From the NCBI GenBank assembly GCA_016471375.1, contig WGLZ01000001.1:1-64000 (forward strand): 64,000 nucleotides of DNA, written 5' to 3'. A model generated the notes under the pieces. It was given only the letters and a program-made list of their open reading frames with translations. It had not been told where the DNA came from and made no database searches. Within the stretch, counting starts at the first letter, position 1. Each line of letters begins with the position of its first letter. Positions 55,949 through 64,000 of the stretch are shown here, piece by piece. This DNA is from Cyanobacteria bacterium RI_101. Lineage in GTDB: Bacteria; Cyanobacteriota; Cyanobacteriia; Cyanobacteriales; Microcystaceae. A program made the translations under genes and the position numbers.

Positions 55949-57226
55949 ATGACTCACCCTATGCAATGGCTCAACGCCCTTTCGACCCGGGCCTCCCTGG
56001 AAGGGGCCCTTGACGAGGTTGTCGCCCAACTGCAACCCCAACTGACGGGAGCGCCGGATTTGGGGATTGTCTTCCTCTCCTCGGCCTTCGCCAGCGAGGC
56101 GTCCCGTCTTGTGCCCCTATTGCGGGAAAAATTATCCCTGCCGGTGGTCGTCGGTTGTTTAGGTCACGGCTTAATCGGCATGAAAGGCGCCGAAAATCAG
56201 GAAATTGAACAGGGGCCGGCGCTGAGTTTAACCCTAGGGGTTTTACCGGGGGTTAATCTCAGACCTTTTTGGTTGCAGGAGCAGGATTTGCCGGATTTAG
56301 ACAGTCCGCCTCAGGCCTGGAGCGAGGTCGTGGGAGTTGATCCGCGAGAAAATCCCCACTTTATTCTTCTGGTTGACCCCATGATGGGAGGCCTTAACGA
56401 TCTGCTGGCGGGCTTGGATTTCGCCTACCCCGGCGCCGTTAAGGTGGGCGGTTTGGCCAGCGGCGGCGACGCTTATCACCTGCCCTTATTTTTCGCCTGT
56501 CCGGGGCAAGGGAATCGACCCAATCGGGGCCAGGGGGTCGCGGGCTTGGCCCTCAGCGGCGCCATCGCTTTGGAGAGTATTGTGGCTCAGGGCTGTCGCC
56601 CCATTGGTCGCCCCTTCCGGGTGACGGAGGGAGAGCGCAATATTATTCTTGAAATTGAAGCGCCGGACCCCGTTACCGAAGATTTAGTCACTTGCCCGCC
56701 CCTAGTCTCCCTGCGGGAGTTGGTGCAAACCTTGAGCGAAAAAGACCGGGAGTTGGCCCAAAACGCCCTCTTTGTGGGGGTGGCCATGGATGAATTTAAA
56801 CGGGCGCTCCAACCGGGGGATTTTTTAATCCGCAACCTGTTGGGCGTCGATCCCCGTCAGGGCGCTCTAGCGATCGGCGACCGGGTTCGGGTGGGCCAGC
56901 GCCTCCAGTTCCATCTTCGGGACGCGCGAACTTCGGCGGAGGATTTACAGTATTTACTAGAACGGTACGGGCAAAATCCACCCAGTCCGGGGGAAATTAA
57001 AGGCGCTCTTATGTTTCCTTGCCTCGGTCGGGGCAGTAGTCTTTACCAACAGGCTAATTTTGACTCCAATCTCTTCCGGCGCTATTTCCCGCAAACGCCC
57101 CTGGGGGGATTCTTTTGTAACGGAGAAATTGGCCCCGTGGGCGGGCAAACTTTTCTCCACGGCTATACGTCTGTGTTTGGGTTAATTAAGGCGTTACCCC
57201 TGGGCGAGGATCGCAATGCTCCATAA
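55949..57226 (+). CDS. FIST-domain sensory protein
   Basis: 425 residues. The FIST N domain (LGIVFLSSAFASEASRLVPL, VVVGCLGHGLIGMKGAENQE) is followed by the FIST C domain (LGVDPRQGALAIGDRVRVGQ). A C-terminal GALMFPCLGRGSSLYQQANF and TPLGGFFCNGEIGPVGGQTF complete the ligand-binding pattern. FIST proteins are thought to sense small ligands such as amino acids, and usually feed signalling partners. No kinase or cyclase is fused here. It overlaps the AI-2E gene by 11 bp, so the two are co-translated. Confidence 0.88.
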   Translation: MTHPMQWLNALSTRASLEGALDEVVAQLQPQLTGAPDLGIVFLSSAFASEASRLVPLLREKLSLPVVVGCLGHGLIGMKGAENQEIEQGPALSLTLGVLPGVNLRPFWLQEQDLPDLDSPPQAWSEVVGVDPRENPHFILLVDPMMGGLNDLLAGLDFAYPGAVKVGGLASGGDAYHLPLFFACPGQGNRPNRGQGVAGLALSGAIALESIVAQGCRPIGRPFRVTEGERNIILEIEAPDPVTEDLVTCPPLVSLRELVQTLSEKDRELAQNALFVGVAMDEFKRALQPGDFLIRNLLGVDPRQGALAIGDRVRVGQRLQFHLRDARTSAEDLQYLLERYGQNPPSPGEIKGALMFPCLGRGSSLYQQANFDSNLFRRYFPQTPLGGFFCNGEIGPVGGQTFLHGYTSVFGLIKALPLGEDRNAP

Positions 57227-58292
57227 TCTTTTGAAGGATTCCCCTCCTTGGTTAAAATTTCTCGTCGTTTTTCCCTTGCTGTTTCTCAACGGCGCTTTGT
57301 TATTTTTACTGATGGGCTGGATCAAGCCCCTCGTTAATTATTTGGTCATCGCCACCCTCGTCGCTTTTTTACTAGAGTTGACGGTTGAAACCCTGGAAAG
57401 TAAAGGCATTTCTAAACAATTTGTCATTGGCATTGTGGCCAGCGTTGGACTTATTCTCATTTTATTTACCGGGTTAACCCTATTGCCCCTGATGGTGAGC
57501 CAACTGGGAACCCTGGTGACGGAACTGCCGGAATGGCTCAAATCCTCCCGGACGAGTTTAGAAAGTTTTAGCCAATCGCCCTTGGCGCTACGTCTAGAGG
57601 CGGCGGGGATCAATCCCCAGGAGTTAGTGAATAAGTTGGTTGAAGCGGCCAACAGTTCCCTGGATTTGGTGGGCGCTAATTTATTGGGATTATTGAAAGG
57701 AACCCTGAACGGCGTTTTAAACACCTTCATTATTACGATTTTGACCATTTTCCTGCTGATAGGCGGAGACCAGTTCTGGCGGGGAATTTTTAGCTGGTTT
57801 CCCCGACCCTGGGATCAAAAAATTCCCGACTACGCCACCCAAATTTTCAAAGATTTCTTTATTAGTCGGCTCATTCTCGCCGCCATTTCCAGCGTCGCCC
57901 GTTTAATTGTCTTTCTCCTTTTGGGCATTCCCTACGGCGTTCTCTTCGCTTTTGGCATTGGCATCGCCAGTTTAGTGCCCTTCGCCGCCGGCATTATCAC
58001 CTTGGCCGCCACCTTGGCGCTCTGCCTGAAGAGCGTTAAGCTCGGCGTCTGGTTTTTCCTCAGCGCCACAGTCATCGACCAGGTGGTGGATAGCGGTCTG
58101 GGGCCGAAGTTAATGTCCGATAAAATTGGGCTAAATCCGATTTGGATTATTATCTCTATCTTTATCGGCGCCGAATTGGCGGGGGTTTTGGGGGTGATTT
58201 TGGCGGTGCCGGTGGCTAGTTTGCTCAAACGAATCGCCGACGATATTCGCCATTCTCCTAGGGAAAAAGCCGCGCCCTTAGAATCGACTTAA
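57216..58292 (+). CDS. AI-2E family transporter (PerM-like)
   Basis: A 358-residue inner-membrane protein with seven or eight helices: FLVVFPLLFLNGALLFLLMG and LGIPYGVLFAFGIGIASLVP, with conserved KLMSDKIGLNPIWIIISIFI and the final GVLGVILAVPVASLLKRIAD. Family members export autoinducer-2 or act as sodium-proton antiporters; the substrate is not readable. Its start lies within the 3' end of the FIST gene and its stop is 5 bp before the FGGY kinase, so these three form one operon. Confidence 0.88.
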   Translation: MLHNLLKDSPPWLKFLVVFPLLFLNGALLFLLMGWIKPLVNYLVIATLVAFLLELTVETLESKGISKQFVIGIVASVGLILILFTGLTLLPLMVSQLGTLVTELPEWLKSSRTSLESFSQSPLALRLEAAGINPQELVNKLVEAANSSLDLVGANLLGLLKGTLNGVLNTFIITILTIFLLIGGDQFWRGIFSWFPRPWDQKIPDYATQIFKDFFISRLILAAISSVARLIVFLLLGIPYGVLFAFGIGIASLVPFAAGIITLAATLALCLKSVKLGVWFFLSATVIDQVVDSGLGPKLMSDKIGLNPIWIIISIFIGAELAGVLGVILAVPVASLLKRIADDIRHSPREKAAPLEST

Positions 58293-58297
58293 CCCTG

Positions 58298-59554
58298 ATG
58301 AGCTATTTGGGCGTTGACTTTGGCACCTCCGGCGCTCGGGCGATTTTGATCGACCCGGACGGCGCCGTTCTTTGGGAACAGTCCCGACCTTTTCCGCCTT
58401 CAGCGCCGCAAGATTGGCCCCAGATGTGGCGGGAAACCCTGTTGGCGCTTTTAACCGCTCTGCCCCCAGCCCTTAAACCCGGACTGCAAAAAATTTGTCT
58501 GAACGGCACTTCCGCCACGGTGTTACTGGCGGACGCTCGGGGAGCGTTACTGACGGAGCCGCTGTTATACAACGACGGTCGGGGTCGGAGCGTTTTGCCG
58601 CGACTAGCAAGCCTAGCGCCGGCGGGGCATCTCGTTCACAGCGCCGCTTCCAGTCTGGCTAAACTGCTCTGGTGGTCGGAACAGAGTTATTTTCCCCAAG
58701 CCCAGTATTTCTTCCATCAGGCGGACTGGTTAGGATTCCTGCTCCACGGAGAACCGGGAATTAGCGATTACCACAACGCCCTCAAGTTGGGTTACGACGT
58801 TGTTAATCTGCGTTATCCCCCCTGGTTAGAAGACTCTTTTTTGCGCCCTCTCCTGCCGAAGGTTTTGACCCCCGGCGCCGTTATCGGCCCCCTAAAACCA
58901 GATTTAGCTCAAACCTTGGGACTCTCCCCGGCTTGTTTAATCGGCGCCGGCACCACCGACAGTATCGCCGCCTTTTTGGCCAGCGGCGCCTCGGAACCCG
59001 GCGAGGCCGTCACCTCCCTGGGATCTACCCTGGCGCTGAAACTCTTAAGCCGGCGTCCAGTGGAAGACTTAGCCAGCGGGGTTTATAGCCATCGTTTAGG
59101 CGACCTTTGGTTAGCGGGGGGCGCCTCTAACTGCGGCGGCGCCGTTCTGCGGCAATTTTTTAGCGACGAGCAGTTAAGGGAACTCAGCGCCGACATTGAC
59201 CCCACTCGCCCCTGTCCCTACGATTATTACCCCCTGCCCCAAACCGGAGAGCGGTTTCCCGTCAATGATCCCCAGAAAGCGCCGCGGTTGACGCCCCGGC
59301 CGGAGAACCCCGCCGATTTCCTCTGGGGTCTGTTGGTCGGTCTGAGCCGGGTTGAGGCCCAGGGTTATCAAAAATTACAATCCCTCGGCGCTTCTCCCTT
59401 GGTTAGGGTCTACAGCGCCGGGGGCGGCGCCCAAAATTCGGTCTGGCGGCGGTTACGGGAGCAAACTCTGGGGGTTCCGGTTTTGCTTTCTCCCCAAGCT
59501 CAAGGGGCCTACGGCTCGGCGCTCTTGGCGCGGTCAGGGGGACGGTACAATTAA
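58298..59554 (+). CDS. FGGY carbohydrate kinase, D-ribulokinase (SePSK-like)
   Basis: A 418-residue sugar kinase. The ATP phosphate-1 motif YLGVDFGTSGARAILID opens it. YNDGRGRSVLPRL supplies the substrate Asp, ACLIGAGTTDSIAAFLASGA the second, and YSAGGGAQNSVWRRLREQTL the adenosine region. The short length and motifs suit the cyanobacterial/plant SePSK and AtXK-1 group, shown to phosphorylate D-ribulose, rather than true xylulokinase. Last gene of the FIST-AI-2E-FGGY operon. An AT-rich gap of 44 bp follows. Confidence 0.85.
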   Translation: MSYLGVDFGTSGARAILIDPDGAVLWEQSRPFPPSAPQDWPQMWRETLLALLTALPPALKPGLQKICLNGTSATVLLADARGALLTEPLLYNDGRGRSVLPRLASLAPAGHLVHSAASSLAKLLWWSEQSYFPQAQYFFHQADWLGFLLHGEPGISDYHNALKLGYDVVNLRYPPWLEDSFLRPLLPKVLTPGAVIGPLKPDLAQTLGLSPACLIGAGTTDSIAAFLASGASEPGEAVTSLGSTLALKLLSRRPVEDLASGVYSHRLGDLWLAGGASNCGGAVLRQFFSDEQLRELSADIDPTRPCPYDYYPLPQTGERFPVNDPQKAPRLTPRPENPADFLWGLLVGLSRVEAQGYQKLQSLGASPLVRVYSAGGGAQNSVWRRLREQTLGVPVLLSPQAQGAYGSALLARSGGRYN

Positions 59555-59598
59555 TTCTATTCCTGTCAATTAACTTTTTTTAAAATTTATTTAAAATC

Positions 59599-61218
59599 AT
59601 GATCCGAACGTTACCCTCTCTCCAGGCAAAGCCCAACGCCTTCTTCGGTTTTGGGAAAAAGCCGTCCTTCCCTTGGTCCGTCATTTTCATTTTTGCGCTT
59701 TCTGGATTCAGTTTAATCGGTAACGCCTATTACCGTATAGACTCTCTTCAACATCAAGCCCACAATTTTTATCATTCTTATTTACTAAAGATTGGCTTAA
59801 CCGATAATTTTTTCATCTTTTATTTTTTTGGCTTGGAGGCTCTGGTTGCGCTCGGTTTTGCCATTACAGGTCTTCTGATTGTTTGGCAACGTTCCCGTTC
59901 CCGCGTCGCTTTTTTTATTGCCTCGGTTTTGGTGACTTATGGAGTGACGATTCCGCCCTCTATGCACTCCATTACCGTTAATTTACCCGAGTTGCCTTTG
60001 CCTTTGCGACTCATGCGGGGAGTGGGTCTTGGGCTGTTCATGATTTTATTTTACGTTTTTCCTAACGGGCGCTTTACCCCGCCTTGGAGCCTAGGATTAG
60101 CGGTTGCTATTGGCGTCTGGTCGTTAACTTGGCCCTTCTACGAGCCGTTAAATCCCTATCATTGGCCCGAACCCTGGCCCTTCGTCATTTTAGGCGTTAT
60201 TTTTGGAACTGGTATTATCGCTCAACTTTACCGGTATTTTCAAATTTCTCGTCCCGAAGAGCGTCAGCAAGCTAAGTGGGCCGTATTTGGGCTAACCCTA
60301 TCGGTCATCGGAGATTTTCTTACCCATCTGCCCTGGGCGTTGTGGCGTTTAGAAGAAGGCCCCGATTGGTTTCCGCTTTTGGTTCATCATCCTTTCTTTA
60401 TCGCCACTCAATTGCTCATTCCTCTTTCTATTGGGGTTTCCATTCTTAAGTTTGGTTTATGGGAAATTGACTTTATCATTGATCGAACCTTAGTTTATAC
60501 TCTAATTTCCACTTTTTTAGCAGTAGTTTGGGCTGTTTTAGTCAAAGTATTAGAAGTAACCTTTATCCACTTTATCGGTCGAGGCGCTTTACCCCTGGCC
60601 ACCGGCGCCGCGGTTTTGGTTGCTTTTCTCGCTTTTAAACCCACTTATAATCGTCTGGAGGCTTGGTCTCATCGGTTTAATCCTCAACGCATCGATTTTA
60701 CCCGCGAGTTTATAGAATTTCTCCCTAATATTAGTAACGTCATTGCTTTAGAGGACTTAACTCAGGTTTTAGCTCAAAGAACCGTTGCCTTGTCCAAAAC
60801 AGAATACGGGGGCGTTTTCTTGAAAAACAACCGGGATTGGGTTTTAAAAAGCGTAGAAAAGATTAGCCTCCAGGCGAGTCAAAATTATTCAATAGCGCCG
60901 GAGTATCTGGCCCAACTAGAAAAGGGAGTAGCGCTCCAACCCGCGGAGGGAAATTTATTTTCTCTGTTGATCCCCTTAGCGCTACCTAGGGAAAAACAGG
61001 TGGAATTGGTGGGAATTTTAGGGTTAGGCCCTCGGGAAAACGGACGGGGTTACTCCAGCGACGATCGCCACGCTTTACAAATTTTGGGACGGCAGGCTGG
61101 CGTCGCCCTCTACATCGCTCAATTAAACGAACAGCGCCGGGACGATCAGCGGGAGCAAATCGCCGCGCTGCAAGCGCAACTCCGTCAATTGCGGTCAGAG
61201 CTAAAATCGAACAGTTAA
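59599..61218 (+). CDS. Membrane sensor-like protein with GAF domain but no output kinase
   Basis: 539 residues. Roughly eight membrane helices occupy 30-350 (FPWSVIFIFALSGFSLIGNA, LVALGFAITGLLIVWQRSRS, LGLFMILFYVFPNGRFTPPW, LISTFLAVVWAVLVKVLEVT). The FPNGRF and FIIDRTLVYTL motifs are found in membrane parts of LiaS-like histidine kinases. A GAF-like domain follows at ~375-515 (LEDLTQVLAQRTVALSKTEY), then a coiled coil (REQIAALQAQLRQLRSELKS). The HATPase that normally ends such proteins is absent. It may partner another kinase, or be a truncated sensor. The AT-rich start has no Shine-Dalgarno sequence. Confidence 0.78.
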   Translation: MIRTLPSLQAKPNAFFGFGKKPSFPWSVIFIFALSGFSLIGNAYYRIDSLQHQAHNFYHSYLLKIGLTDNFFIFYFFGLEALVALGFAITGLLIVWQRSRSRVAFFIASVLVTYGVTIPPSMHSITVNLPELPLPLRLMRGVGLGLFMILFYVFPNGRFTPPWSLGLAVAIGVWSLTWPFYEPLNPYHWPEPWPFVILGVIFGTGIIAQLYRYFQISRPEERQQAKWAVFGLTLSVIGDFLTHLPWALWRLEEGPDWFPLLVHHPFFIATQLLIPLSIGVSILKFGLWEIDFIIDRTLVYTLISTFLAVVWAVLVKVLEVTFIHFIGRGALPLATGAAVLVAFLAFKPTYNRLEAWSHRFNPQRIDFTREFIEFLPNISNVIALEDLTQVLAQRTVALSKTEYGGVFLKNNRDWVLKSVEKISLQASQNYSIAPEYLAQLEKGVALQPAEGNLFSLLIPLALPREKQVELVGILGLGPRENGRGYSSDDRHALQILGRQAGVALYIAQLNEQRRDDQREQIAALQAQLRQLRSELKSNS

Positions 61219-61224
61219 GCGGCG

Positions 61225-62376
61225 CTAGAAAATATCCGCCGGGTCGGCGGCCCGCAGTTTGCCCACGGCGATAGCGCCGGAAATGGAGCACATGGCCACG
61301 GTTAAGACCAACACCGTCACAGCCCGACTTACGGTCATGATCAGGGGCAGCCCCGTGGCTTTGGCGGTCTGGGCGTAGAGGAGAAAGCCGAGGCCCAGAC
61401 TGGGAATAAAACCGACGATGGCCAGTAAAATAGCCTCCTGAAAGACCACGCCCAGCAAATAGCTATCGCCATAGCCCATAGCCTTGAGGGTGGCGTATTC
61501 CGGCAAATGGTCGGAGACGTCGGTGTAGAGGATTTGGTAAACAATCACCGTTCCCACCACAAATCCCATCACTGTCCCTAGACCAAAAATAAAGCCAATG
61601 GTGGTGCGGGTTTCCCAATAGTAACGCTCGTAGGCGACGAGTTCTTTTTTGGTGAAGACTTGAACGTCTCCGGCGCTGAGTTCGGCCTTAATTTGAGCCA
61701 AGATTTTCTCCTGGTCGGCGCCGGGTTCTAGTTGAATCACCCCCACGTCGATTAAATTCTTGGCCCGGCCGTCAAAAAGACGGAAAAAATTCAGGTCGCT
61801 GGTGACCAAACTGCCGTCGGCGCCGAAGGAGGAGCCGAGGGTGAAGAGGCCCTTCACGGTAATGCGGCGATTCCCGACTTCCGTGGTAAAATGATCCCCC
61901 TCTAACAACGTTTCCTTGACGGGGCCAAATTCTTTGCGGGACTTCGCGTCAAAGAGAAAAACGTCGGGCTGTTTAATCAAGTCTAAATTTTCTTGCACTC
62001 CGTCCAGGACGAGAATGTTATTCACCGGATTGAAACCCATGACAAAAATCTGACGGGTGCTCCGGTCGATGGGATTTTTCCAAATATTAATATCCACGTA
62101 AAAGGGGTTAACGGTTTTCACCCCCTCAATGCCGAGGGTCTGGTACAAGCGCCGGGCGGAGAAGGGTTTGGGATTGACAAAGGTGTCGGTTTGACTGCCC
62201 ACCAGAAAGATATCGCCATTTAAGCCCTTGGGCAAACGAACGGCGCTGTCCAGCAGGGCGTTTTTAAAACCCAACTGCATAAACATCAAAACATCGGCGA
62301 AGGCGATGCCCGCCAGCGCCACCAAGAGACGCATTTTTTCGTGGGTCAACTGACGCCAGGCGAGGGGAATTTTCAT
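61225..62376 (-). CDS. devC: DevC-type ABC exporter permease
   Basis: 383 residues in the FtsX/MacB-like permease fold with four membrane helices: one at residues ~18-40 (LLVALAGIAFADVLMFMQLG) and three in the last 130 (TTIGFIFGLGTVMGFVVGTV, LLGVVFQEAILLAIVGFIPS, VLVLTVAMCSISGAIAVGKL). The periplasmic loop VGSQTDTFVNPKPFSARRLY and the EYATLKAMGYGDSYLL motif are DevC hallmarks. With DevB and the ATPase DevA it exports glycolipids in heterocyst-formers; other cyanobacteria have several paralogous DevBCA sets of unknown cargo. It starts 5 bp after devB. No devA follows. Confidence 0.9.
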   Translation of the reverse strand: MKIPLAWRQLTHEKMRLLVALAGIAFADVLMFMQLGFKNALLDSAVRLPKGLNGDIFLVGSQTDTFVNPKPFSARRLYQTLGIEGVKTVNPFYVDINIWKNPIDRSTRQIFVMGFNPVNNILVLDGVQENLDLIKQPDVFLFDAKSRKEFGPVKETLLEGDHFTTEVGNRRITVKGLFTLGSSFGADGSLVTSDLNFFRLFDGRAKNLIDVGVIQLEPGADQEKILAQIKAELSAGDVQVFTKKELVAYERYYWETRTTIGFIFGLGTVMGFVVGTVIVYQILYTDVSDHLPEYATLKAMGYGDSYLLGVVFQEAILLAIVGFIPSLGLGFLLYAQTAKATGLPLIMTVSRAVTVLVLTVAMCSISGAIAVGKLRAADPADIF

Positions 62377-62381
62377 GGGAG

Positions 62382-63695
62382 TTAGGGTTGGATCTGAACC
62401 AAAACGTTGGCGTTGCTGAGACGGGCCACTTCCCGGCTAGCCTCGGGGGAAAGGAGGATTTTTACCTCGATTACTCGGGCGTCGATATCGGCGGCGGGGT
62501 CGGAATCCAGGACGTCTTTTTTCCCGACTTTATAACCAATGACCCGCACTTCTCCTTCCAATTCGCCGGGGAAACTCTCGTTTTCGCTTTTGATCAGCGC
62601 CCGTTGACCGGGGCGGATTTTGGTAATGTCGTTTTCATAGACCTCCGCCACCACCATCATCTGATCCGTTCGGCCCAGATCGGCAAAGCCATCCGTATCG
62701 CTCACCTTTTCCCCGGGTCGGGTGTAAATTTTCAAAATTTGCGCGTCCATCGGCGCTCGGATGACGGCGGTGTCCAGTTCGGCTTTGGCTTCCTGAAAAC
62801 GGGCTAACGCTAGATTTAACTCCGCCTTGGCCTTTTCCACGTCCACCGGTCGAATTTCCTTAATTCGGGCTAAATTAGCCTGGGCTTCCCGAGCCTGAAG
62901 GACTTTACTGGTCGCGTCTCGCTCTAGCAGAGATTTTTGCTCCCGGATGCGCTCCTCTAGGGTGGCTTCCGTTTTCAGCAGTCGGGCCTGGGCCTCTTTC
63001 AGGCGCTGTTTGGCCGACACCACCGCCAAATTCCGTTGCTCCAAATCCGCTAGGGGAATGGCGCCTTCCTCCGCCAAAATACGATAGCGCCGGTAATCCT
63101 GTTGGGCTTGGCGCTCCTCCGCCCCCAGGCGGTCAATGGTGGCTTTTTGCTCTAATTTTTCCCCTTCCAGTTGCTTGACTAAGTTATCCAGCGCCGCCTG
63201 ATTCCGGCTCAACTCCTGAGGAAACTCGGCTTTATTGCGCTCCACCTCAAACGCCTGGGCTTGGATTTCCCCGGTTTTGGCGCCGGCGGCGACGATATCT
63301 AAATTGGCTTTAGCGACCTTGACCTCTTCCCTCGCGGTAATGACGGCGGCCATCTCCCGGTCGTAGTTGTCCAGAACCGCCACCACCTGACCCGTTTTAA
63401 CCCGGTCGCCTTCCGAGACGAGAACTTTAACCACCTTGGCTCCCCCCATGGTGGGCGCCGGCGCCAGTTTAAAAATCTCCCCCGCCGGGGCGATCCGTCC
63501 TAGGGCGGAAACCGCTCGATTTTCCGGCGCCGGTTTAGTCTGGGGCGCGGTTTCCACGGTTTGGGAGGGAGTTCCCCGCAATCCGTAGATAATGATTCCG
63601 GCGGTAGCGGCGCCGCCGACCACGAGAGCCAGAATAATCCAGCGAAGACTAGAGGCCGGGAGAGCGGCGCGGGACGGGTCGGCGGGTTTGCCCAT
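62382..63695 (-). CDS. devB: DevB-type membrane fusion protein of ABC exporter
   Basis: 437 residues in the HlyD/DevB adaptor family. An N-terminal membrane helix (WIILALVVGGAATAGIIIYG) is followed by the first lipoyl half (VKVLVSEGDRVKTGQVVAVL). A long coiled-coil hairpin (~130-290, rich in Glu/Ala/Lys/Gln) comes next, then the second half with VIRAPMDAQILKIYTRPGEK and a beta-barrel MMVVAEVYENDITKIRPGQR. It bridges DevC to a TolC-like pore. The promoter region before ATG 63695 has TTGTAA...TAAGAT-like boxes; no NtcA box was found, unlike heterocyst devB. Confidence 0.92.
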   Translation of the reverse strand: MGKPADPSRAALPASSLRWIILALVVGGAATAGIIIYGLRGTPSQTVETAPQTKPAPENRAVSALGRIAPAGEIFKLAPAPTMGGAKVVKVLVSEGDRVKTGQVVAVLDNYDREMAAVITAREEVKVAKANLDIVAAGAKTGEIQAQAFEVERNKAEFPQELSRNQAALDNLVKQLEGEKLEQKATIDRLGAEERQAQQDYRRYRILAEEGAIPLADLEQRNLAVVSAKQRLKEAQARLLKTEATLEERIREQKSLLERDATSKVLQAREAQANLARIKEIRPVDVEKAKAELNLALARFQEAKAELDTAVIRAPMDAQILKIYTRPGEKVSDTDGFADLGRTDQMMVVAEVYENDITKIRPGQRALIKSENESFPGELEGEVRVIGYKVGKKDVLDSDPAADIDARVIEVKILLSPEASREVARLSNANVLVQIQP

Positions 63696-63833
63696 AGGAC
63701 AAGGGAAATTTTTAGGACTAGACGAATCTTAACATTTCGTTACAAATTCTGGAGATTGACGTCTCTGCCGGCGCCGGTTAGGGAAAGTTAACCTTTTTGG
63801 CCTTGGCTTCTCTCTGCAACCCGTGAATACCGC

Positions 63834-63839
63834 TATAAA
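63834..63839 (+). promoter_or_regulatory. -10 box before the last gene
   Basis: TATAAA about 80 bp before ATG 63919, without a clear -35. It is a weak promoter candidate in the devB-divergent intergenic region. Confidence 0.3.
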
Positions 63840-63918
63840 ATTTCTGAATGTTAAGCGTTCTCGGCCGGTCTCAGTCGTTTTGGCGGCTAGACTGGAGGAG
63901 AAAGTAGGAGCAAGAGCC

Positions 63919-64000
63919 ATGACTATCGCCCAAGACTCAAACCTGACGCCTGTTTCTTTGTCCGACGCTATTGTTGGCGACGCCAGCCGGCGCCGACTGA
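63919..64000 (+). CDS. Partial reading frame running off the window
   Basis: ATG 63919 is preceded by GTAGGAG at about 10 nt and opens MTIAQDSNLTPVSLSDAIVG with DASRRRL before the window ends, with no stop. The start context and divergent position from devB make a real gene likely. The product cannot be recognised from 27 residues. Confidence 0.5.
   Translation, partial: MTIAQDSNLTPVSLSDAIVGDASRRRL

Overview
This window reads as chromosomal DNA of a cyanobacterium. The evidence is a photosystem II factor gene (psb28), a ferredoxin-type 8-vinyl reductase gene for chlorophyll synthesis (bciB), menG for phylloquinone, sipA, a PII gene (glnB) with an NtcA-type box, the rimO-crhR pair, a cyanobacterial DevB/DevC exporter pair and many families mostly confined to cyanobacteria. 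The DNA is fairly GC-rich. The six-base palindrome GGCGCC and its half-forms are everywhere, while the usual cyanobacterial HIP1 octamer GCGATCGC was seen only once. I cannot name the genus.

Layout. 1-2.7 kb: the 3' end of a large secreted beta-helix protein, then a helicase-like gene. 2.7-7.3 kb: psb28, a RecB-like nuclease, small membrane and periplasmic proteins, a lower-GC pocket with an SMI1/KNR4 gene, a mini CsbD gene and an L,D-transpeptidase. 7.3-19.2 kb: tRNA and rRNA modification (tilS, rsmE, trmL), bciB, aroK, a LysM-M23 cell-wall peptidase behind a structured leader, and hflX. 19.3-26.2 kb: a lone oligopeptide-type permease, ATP sulfurylase, an orthocaspase, a cyanobacterial unknown and galE. 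26.2-27.1 kb: a DUF4160/DUF2442 pair bordered by inverted repeat copies. 27.1-40.1 kb: pilT, sipA, rnd, DUF445, menG, a fused oxoprolinase with a REP-like palindrome in its linker, a nitrilase and a Uma2 protein. 40.3-49 kb: carB, rimO-crhR, ispE and a group 2 sigma factor. 49-54 kb: a candidate small RNA, an HpnB-type glycosyltransferase, comB, rdgB and glnB. 54-64 kb: an ABC exporter, FIST, AI-2E and ribulokinase genes, a 7TM-GAF protein, devC-devB and the start of one more gene.

Most genes are housekeeping or photosynthesis-related and sit singly or in pairs, often with convergent overlaps of 4 bp. Likely co-transcribed sets are rsmE with the TPR gene, the DUF4160/DUF2442 pair, rnd-sipA-DUF2227, menG-DUF445, rimO-crhR, FIST-AI-2E-FGGY and devB-devC. 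No rRNA, tRNA, CRISPR array, intact insertion sequence or prophage was seen. Several families of short dispersed repeats lie between genes and once inside a gene.

I did not find a clearly new defence or metabolic system. The points most worth following are a possible small RNA diverging from the sigma-factor gene through overlapping promoters (about 49.0-49.2 kb), an hflX that appears to start at CTG, mutually exclusive hairpins before a small conserved gene (50.7 kb), and the in-frame REP-like element in the oxoprolinase.
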